A program made the translations under genes and the position numbers. Under the pieces are notes generated by a model. It saw only the letters and a program-made list of their open reading frames with translations, was not told the DNA's origin and did not search any database. A DNA stretch of 64,000 nt from Phocoena phocoena (Eukaryota; Chordata; Mammalia; Artiodactyla; Phocoenidae), in the NCBI RefSeq assembly GCF_963924675.1, contig NC_089222.1, positions 4,036,501 through 4,100,500 of the forward strand, in the 5' to 3' direction. Every line of letters starts with the position of its first letter. The stretch's first letter is position 1. Positions 57,720 to 64,000 of the stretch are shown in pieces.

Positions 57720-58145
57720 AGAAGTGAAACTGTTAATCATATTGGAACATAATAAAGGCTGTTTCCAGTTTACTCTTGGGTTACATTTCAGATGTTAAGA
57801 TGACTGGAATGCAGAGGTTTCTACGGGAAACAACCTTTTACATGTTGGGTTTTCAAGAAAACCACACAAAAGCAATTCGTTTATCTAAGGTATGGCTCAG
57901 TAATAACTGTTCTTAAACTTTGTTTTCTTCAACATTTGAGTGCTCCAGAGGAGGGAGATGGATCAACAGCCGTCTTATTCCTCCACTGCAGTCGTCAGGG
58001 GTGTCACAATCTCTAAGTGCAGTGACTGCTAAGCCAGGGCTCCTAGGGTGATGGGGACGAAGACCTGAGGGGTAGGACAACTGAGCTGCATAGCCCGGAA
58101 GGTGCATCAATGGTAAGGGACCTTTGGCTTTCTTTTCTGACCAGC
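57720..58145. other. No recognised gene or repeat
   Basis: Balanced composition with a short reverse ORF (57913-58110) of no known family. It may be the flank of the LTR that follows. Confidence 0.4.
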
Positions 58146-58670
58146 TGTACTGCTAGTGTTACCGAATTGGTCGACTGGACTGCGCCAGGGTCCTAGCCCA
58201 GCCCGAGACCCCTTGCCTCAGCCAGAGAGGTTCTTTTTCTGATGGGATTCGCACAGCCAGTAAGGTAACCCGTGCTGAGACTGGAACGGCACAAGCTTTA
58301 TTCAATGGCCAAAGAATGGAGAAGCGGGAACCTAGTTCACAAATCAACTTCTCAACCCAGTTGCGGCGGAGGCACCAAAGCTACAGGAGAGTCGCGGTAA
58401 AAGGGAGGGAATTGGAATGAGTGAGAGGAATATTCATGAGTTATCCGAGAACAGGGGTGTGGTTTGGACTCGGAACTGACGCAACTCTCCTTTTCAGTCC
58501 TTGTAAGGACTTTTCTGGCTGTTGTCATGGCAACTGGCAACTGTCATGGCGCTGGTGGGTGTGTCGTTTAGCTAATGTATTATAATGAGCACATAATGAG
58601 GCTCAAGGTCCACTGGAAGTCAAACGCTCTACCATCTTGGGCCTAGTAGGTTCTAACCAGTTCTTGTTTT
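58146..58670 (-). mobile_element. ERV LTR 'D', reverse orientation
   Basis: The plus strand has TGTACTGCTAG at the start and 'caagctttattcaatggcc' at about 58292-58310, where 'tttatt' is a reversed AATAAA. U3-like sequence follows: 'gaatattcatgagttatccga', 'aatgtattataatgagcaca', 'ccatcttgggcctagtagg'. Such U3 wording is typical of artiodactyl class I LTRs. The distal boundary is approximate. Confidence 0.6.
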
Positions 58671-58954
58671 TTTCTCTTTGCACCTTCCTTCTGAAACTTA
58701 GATAAGAGTAATTGGTTCCTGTGTGAGGGAGGGGCAGGGGTATGATTCTGGAGCAACAGCCTTGGTAACACTGTCACTGAGATCAATGAAAGGAAAAGAG
58801 ACATCAAGTAGAGTGACTTCATCTTATGCACTCTCCAATCTCCAAACAACTAGTTAGATGATGATAGATGGATGATAGCTAGGAAGAAGCTTTTAGACTC
58901 ATAGGAAAAGATAAAGGGATATGTGCACTATACATCCGGTAGCTACAATCCTGA

Positions 58955-59170
58955 TTTCAAAGTCAGACTACGTAAATTCTGATCTCAGATTTGCTACTTG
59001 GAAGTTGCATGATTTGGGGCAAGTACTGAAACCTCTCTAGGTTTCTGGTTCCCAATCAGAAAAAAATGGAAGTAATAATAGTACTGAATTCACAGGATGT
59101 GGTAACTGAGATAATCCATGTAAAGGGATGAGCACAAGTTAAGAACCTAGGAAGCTCTCAATAATCACAG
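58955..59170 (+). mobile_element. MIR SINE
   Basis: 'tgatttcaaagtcagactac', 'gatctcagatttgctacttgg', 'gggcaagtactgaaacctctc', 'tgagataatccatgtaaagg' and 'aagctctcaataatcaca' follow the MIR layout to its 3' end. Confidence 0.85.
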
Positions 59171-59229
59171 TGGCGGCGGCAGCAATGTTTTCATGGCATA
59201 GAGTTGAAGTCTGCAGGGATATGGAGAAC

Positions 59230-59344
59230 AGCATATTCCAGTTTAACTGGATCAGTGAGACTCTGATTTAGTAACAAGGTCTTGGGTGGGACCCAAGATT
59301 CTACATTTCTAACAGGTCTGAAAACCACACTTTGAAAACCACTG
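59230..59344 (-). mobile_element. MER5-like hAT-Charlie fragment
   Basis: 'gagactctgatttagtaacaa', 'cttgggtgggacccaagattc', 'tacatttctaacaggtctg' and the end 'ccacactttgaaaaccactg' match a MER5-type element. The end is the complement of a CAGTGGTTTTCAAAGTG terminus. Confidence 0.7.
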
Positions 59345-60749
59345 ATCTACAGAATTACTTCCTATAACTGGCATGATTAGGAAATGAAGAATCCCTGGCA
59401 AGTGAATTTTCCACATAAATGAAGCTGACCTCACATGAGCTACTTTCTTATTTCTATCCATTTTTGATGAAAGTCTTTTAAGTATCATTTTTATTCTTAT
59501 GTTTGTGAGCAAGGGCCCTTATATACAATTAAAATCATCAAGCAGTTCATCTGGATTGCAGAAGGGATGAGAAACCGTGGCCTTTGACTTATGAATGTAA
59601 AATGAACCTGAAGGAACAGTTCTAGATCCCTAAAAGAGATAGTGGTGATACTTACCAGTCAGCATGAGTTCCCTAAGAGTAAGTATCTCAGGCTAACCTT
59701 ATTTTCTTGTTATGATTTCTAGATTGGCAAATTGGAGAAGGGATGCAAGTATAGAAATTGGACTACTCAGGAATACCAGCCAATATCAATGTATTTTGAG
59801 ATAGAAGGTGTCGTCCTGAGTAGATGTTTCTTGAAGGGTACCAGCCAATTTTATCCTTAGCCTTGTCTTACTCTTTGTCAATTTGATTGAAAAATTCTGA
59901 GTCAGAATATAACACATTACCATTTCCATGGGGGTTAAAACATAAGTGAGAAAACCATTTGACAGGAAAAATAAAGGGTTTGAAAGTCTGGCAGGGGAGG
60001 GGGAGGGTAGACTATGAGTCCCCCCACCCCCCCAATCCAGAAGTCTGTGGTTCTCTGATAGGATCACTTCTTATGGTAACTGTGGCATAATATCCAACAC
60101 GGGTAGGTGACTGCCTTAGAGTTTTTGGTCTTTGTTGACAGGATGACAGCAAATGAACTCTAATTCCCAGTAACACACTCCTTGCTGCCCACCCAGTTTT
60201 TACCCTTACACGTATGTTTTCTTTTCAACCTGTTCTTAGATTGTTCCTTCCACTCTACAGAGGTATGTGAAACCAGTAACGAGACTTGATAAGAAATGTA
60301 AATGCAAGGAGAGTAAGCCGATCAATGAAGAACATAAGTGCCCATTTGTGGGGTTTTGCTTTAGGGTCTCAGAGGGTGTTTTCTGTTAAGTGCATGTTCT
60401 AGAGGAATGAAATTATCCAAACTTTGGTCTCCAGAGCTGTCCTATGTCACCACAAGAAGACTCAACCATGTTTTCAGTGATCATTCACATTTCAGAGCAA
60501 ATTGTGTTCCTTTTATTCAAAGGTGACTTCTGAAAAGGTTGCTGCAAATGAACAGAATGTGAAATAGCGTGATGCTCTATATTCTGCTTGAAAATATTTG
60601 TTGTTCAATTAAATTCGGTTACAAGCTCAGCGTTAAGCCAACTGTCCTGTATCCGTATATGTATACGTACCCTGCATGCAATCCCCAATCTCTCATTTGC
60701 TATTGCCAAGGAGATAACTCCTAATGACAGATGGGAAAATGTTTTAATT
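59345..60749. other. No recognised gene or repeat
   Basis: About 1.4 kb of single-copy DNA. A C-run lies at 60020-60033. Small ORFs on both strands have no recognisable domain. Confidence 0.45.
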
Positions 60750-60764
60750 AGAAAAGAGTTCAGA

Positions 60765-60968
60765 AAATAGGTAACTAACAAGGACCTACAGTGTAGCACA
60801 GGGAACTCTACTCAATACTCCGTAATAACCTATGTGGGAAAAGAATCTGAAAAAGAATGGATATATATGTATATGTATAACTGATTCACTTTGCTGTACA
60901 CCTGAAACTAACGCAATATTGTAAATCAACTATACGCCAATAAAAATTTTTTTTTTAAAAAAAAGGAA
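60765..60968 (+). mobile_element. Very short L1 3'UTR insertion with perfect 15-bp TSD
   Basis: About 200 bp of L1 3'UTR ('agtgtagcacagggaactcta', 'actgattcactttgctgtaca', 'caataaaaattttt') with an A-rich tail. TSD agaaaagagttcaga is at 60750-60764 and 60969-60983. It is a strongly 5'-truncated insertion. Confidence 0.95.
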
Positions 60969-60983
60969 AGAAAAGAGTTCAGA

Positions 60984-61582
60984 GGAAACCTAAACAAATC
61001 ATTCTCATTCTACTTCACTACTTTGTTCCACATCTGCTTTCCCTGGGTGGCACCCTAGTAGTGAGGACCTTCTTAACCGTACATCAGCTTTACTTGATAG
61101 ACTGTCTGATGGGCACTTATGTCCCTTAATCAGTGAGTATCTTCAGTCAAGGCTAGGTTACGGTCTGACAGGTTTTTCATTTATCATTCCTAATGACCTG
61201 TAAGTATTTCACTGACTTGGGATTTTATTTCTGAGGTAAGCATTTCGCTGACTAGCCATGGGTCAGGTAGGCATATGAACAGCTCCCTGCTCATTTATCC
61301 TCATTGGGCAGCCGGCCTGCACTGGGTAAACCACGTCCTTTTGGCTCTCATGATTTCGTGATGTTGGCGGTAGCAGTGAGTATGCGTCCCTTTGTCTAAT
61401 CCACAGCCTGAGAAAAAGAACCTTCTTTGTAGAGTCCTTTCAACTTGAGTAGGTTATTTATCTGCTGATGTATTCTGAAAAGATGAATTGTTTTATGTTG
61501 TAATGTTTCCACTGAGTAATGAGGTAGCATGTGAGCAAGGCAAGAGAAAGTATAGAATGATGAATTTAAATACACACTTTCT
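60984..61582. other. No recognised gene or repeat
   Basis: About 0.6 kb of balanced single-copy DNA with a short repeated motif 'gtatttcactgact...gcatttcgctgact' near 61204-61255. Confidence 0.4.
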
Positions 61583-61805
61583 GGGCTTCCCTGGTGGCGC
61601 AGTGGTTGAGAGTCCGCCTGCCGATGCAGGGGACACGGGTTCGTGCCCCAGTCCGGGAAGATCCCACATGCCGTGGAGTGGCTGGGCCCGTGAGCCATGG
61701 CCGCTGAGCCTGTGCGTCCAGAGCCTGTGCTCCGCAACGGGAGAGGCCACAACAGTGAGAGGCCCGCGTACCGCAAAAACAAAAACAACAACAAAATAAT
61801 AAAAT
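61583..61805 (+). mobile_element. CHR-1 SINE with TSD and mixed A-rich tail
   Basis: It starts 'gggcttccctggtggcgcag' and ends in a CAAA/AAT-type tail. TSD aaatacacactttct (61568-61582) / aaatacacaatttct (61806-61820), one mismatch in 15. ORFs on both strands here are SINE-derived. Confidence 0.97.
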
Positions 61806-61820
61806 AAATACACAATTTCT

Positions 61821-62314
61821 GTATTGAGACATCTATAAAAGGGAACGAGGTGACACTACAAGATGTTTAGATCCATTCTGGGGTGCTGTGTATTTCCCAG
61901 GTTATTAATTTCTTTTGCTACATTTTTAGGGACTTACGGTCAAACAAAAGAACTGCAGGTGATTCATAATTAGTGAATGTGCCTTTTTTAACTTTGCAGC
62001 AACGCTTGTAAAATCATCTCACTTCTTGGTACATTCATTTCTGTCTATTGGGCAGTTTGTGAGAAGTCTGTTATTTAAACAGATTTTTGAAAATCTGTTT
62101 GCTGATTTTTTTTCTTTTCCTCTATTTTGAGGAAAACTAAGTTTTTGAGTCAACTAAATGGTTTTAGGATAGAAATGGATTAAATAATATGTTATTAATA
62201 AACTGTACATTTCCTCTGTTCTCTATCAGGTGCTGAAACATGCCAGTAAGCAGTTTCTTAATCTAGAAAATCATTTCGGCAGCAAAGTTCAACATTTCTG
62301 ACAATATGGTAGAA
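61821..62314. other. No recognised gene or repeat
   Basis: AT-rich DNA with T-runs. No supported ORF. Confidence 0.45.
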
Positions 62315-62560
62315 GAATGGTTCTCAACTGGGGATGAGTTTGCTCCCTAGGGGACATTTGGCAAAGTCTGGAGACAGTTTTGATTGTCACATCCTGGGGA
62401 GGGGGCAGGGGAGGGGAGCACGAGGTGGATGGATGCGCTGCTGGCATCTAGTGGGTAGAGGCCAAGGATGCTACCCAGCTCCCTCCAGTAAGTGCAAACC
62501 ACAACGAAGGCTTGCTTACCCAGCCCAGAACATCGAGAGTGCTGAGATTGAAGAAACCTG
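62315..62560 (+). mobile_element. MER20 hAT-Charlie element
   Basis: 'tggttctcaactggggatga', 'aggggacatttggcaaagtct', 'ggagacagttttgattgtcac', 'tggcatctagtgggtagagg', 'ccaaggatgct' and the end 'gagattgaagaaacctg' give a near full-length MER20. It has no coding capacity, and the 105-codon ORF over it is an artefact. Some MER20 copies act as regulatory DNA in placental mammals; nothing shows that for this copy. Confidence 0.88.
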
Positions 62561-63329
62561 GCCTGGAATCTTTTTTAAATATAAAGGCAATGGAAAACTA
62601 TTGAGAGAGTCTGAACTTTACATACTGGATCACGATCCTTTTCAAAGGTGAGAATGTAGCAACCCTGAAAGAGGAACTCAATCTAGGATATCCGAAGAAA
62701 GGAAACATTTGTTCCTTTGGGTTCCATATCCCATTAAGACACAGAAGTGCGTGAACCTTTCCATGACATTGAATCGTGAAAACTAGTGTTCATTAGCTCC
62801 TACAAACCATCTTATTTGTTATTCGTAATTTTAAGATGCTGTAAAATCAGGATATGGCATCACTGTACACCAGGAAATCTGTTCTTCCCTTTTCTAATAG
62901 TGCATAAGCTGATGGTTAAAGATGGTCTTGAACCTGTGAAAGTATATCCTATCCTTCTTCTGCTTTTTGTCCTGTTTATAGAGCACAGCATTTAAAACAG
63001 GGCGATAATTTAAAGCAGATGTTCTTCTAAATTATTTTTTGTTCAAATCTAGCAATATGGTAAAAGAAAGAAAACTGGGAAACCTTGATGGGGCTTCGGG
63101 ATAAAGGACTTTATATATTGCACAATGATTTGAGTGTTCTCTTCTTTTTCAGGACACATTCTGGTGGATTCTCTTGCCATTTCCTTCTGCCTTACCTGTT
63201 GCTTTACCCTGATTCACTCTTGGTTTCTCATCGCATATGTTATATATATATTCTACGATGCCTATGATAGTCTTTCCTTAACGTTTCTTCCCACTGGCCA
63301 CTGCCATATATTATAAAAACCCTTTCTTA
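62561..63329. other. No recognised gene or repeat
   Basis: AT-rich single-copy DNA. Overlapping short ORFs at 63085-63316 are hydrophobic by T-richness and not called. Confidence 0.45.
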
Positions 63330-63508
63330 TAGCTTAGAGGTTAAGCAAATTATCTTAGGTAATTTGCTTAATTTCCTACAAGTCTCAGTTTCCTCATCTG
63401 TAAAATGGGAATACTACTACTATCTCTCTAAGAGTGTTGTTGTGTATAATAAGTGGAGCTTAGAAGGTGTCGGGCACATAATAGATGCTCATTAAATAAT
63501 AGCCATTA
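63330..63508 (+). mobile_element. MIR SINE
   Basis: 'gcttagaggttaagcaaatta', 'agtctcagtttcctcatctg', 'taaaatgggaatactactac', 'gtcgggcacataatagatg' and 'ctcattaaataatagcc' are MIR sequence in order. Contains a small internal duplication of 'aagcaaattatcttaggtaa'-type text. Confidence 0.88.
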
Positions 63509-64000
63509 TTCCTTTTTGAAAAAAAAAAATTGGAGCAAGATTTGAAACCGTATATTCATTAAATATTTACTAAGCATTTTCTATGGGTTTGGTCCTATGT
63601 TAGGTGCTTGGGATACTTCAGAAAACAGAACACAAAACTTGAAAACTCTGCTGTCATGGAACTCACACACACACATATACACGCAAAAGCAAACATGTAT
63701 GTACACGTAAGAAAACATGTGTGCACCACGATAACATAAACATTCTGTGACTCTTCCCTTGCTTATTTCAGAACTTAATTGAGAGTAAACATTCTTCCTC
63801 CAATTGGCCAAAATCGCACGGTGAAGAGCAATTACAGAATTGGAAAGAAACGCTTTTCTTTTGAATACCGTTTCTTTCAGGTTTTAAACAAAATAAACGT
63901 GTATTTAAAAAATATATGAAGTTGGCCTGTCTTGAGAAGAAAATCACACAGAATGGCAATCGGTACAAAACCAATGGGGAAGGAGGGAATCGACTATTTA
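63509..64000. other. No recognised gene; CA-rich patch
   Basis: AT-rich DNA with a short CA/TA-rich patch at about 63662-63685. It runs to the window end without a supported gene. At 63550-63610 'ttcattaaatatttactaagc' and 'ctatgttaggtgcttgggata' could be an old L2/MIR end. Confidence 0.4.

Noticed and set aside
1..64000. CRISPR arrays, operons or prokaryotic genes
   Set aside because: There are no regularly spaced repeats with unique spacers and no ribosome-binding-site/ORF arrangement. Repeat content is purely mammalian.

Overview
This is a window of mammalian nuclear DNA, most likely from a cetacean (dolphin or other toothed whale). It has intron-like or intergenic composition, no continuous host coding region, and a high density of interspersed repeats. 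The best organism clue is twelve tRNA-Glu-derived SINEs that begin GGGCTTCCCTGGTGG or a close variant. They match the CHR-1/CHR-2 (CHRS) group known from cetaceans, hippopotamus and ruminants. Ten are the short CHR-1-like form or fragments of this head, several with clean target-site duplications (TSDs), and I saw no BovB LINE. That pattern fits a whale or dolphin better than a ruminant. The family names come from recognition of the sequence, not from a search.

Layout. 1-8315: stacked L1 fragments (one split by a CHR-2 SINE) around a 3 kb stretch without recognised repeats. 8316-15489: a full-length L1 nested inside an older L1, with a CpG-rich 5'UTR, an intact 297-codon ORF1, an ORF2 broken by at least six frameshifts and two stops, and a short 3'UTR. 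15490-27240: old L1 pieces, MIRs, a MaLR LTR (MLT1 type), another LTR and mostly single-copy DNA. 27260-39090: a dense repeat block with an LTR (A), five CHR-1 SINEs and one short SINE, a Tigger/MER2 element inside L1, L2 elements split by other insertions, a HAL1-like element and an LTR in reverse orientation. 39091-48724: AT-rich DNA leading into what looks like a decayed class I endogenous retrovirus ending in LTR B. This stretch was invaded by a SINE, a hAT element and an 0.8 kb poly(A)-tailed insertion that may be a retrocopy of a non-L1 transcript. 48725-64000: single-copy DNA, a strong CpG island at about 51640-52750 (the only good candidate for a host promoter or first exon), further L1, MIR, L2, MER5-like and MER20 copies, another reverse LTR and two more CHR-1 SINEs.

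The only intact open reading frame I would call a real protein-coding sequence is L1 ORF1. The other long ORFs come from low stop-codon density in GC-rich DNA, simple repeats, or antisense reading of transposons. The window reads as a transposon stratigraphy: old L2/MIR/L1M/HAL1, then MaLR and ERV LTRs and DNA transposons, then the L1 and CHR wave. I see no evidence of an undescribed multi-gene system. The most worthwhile leads are the 44448-45273 insertion, the CpG island, and the contrast between intact ORF1 and broken ORF2 in the L1.
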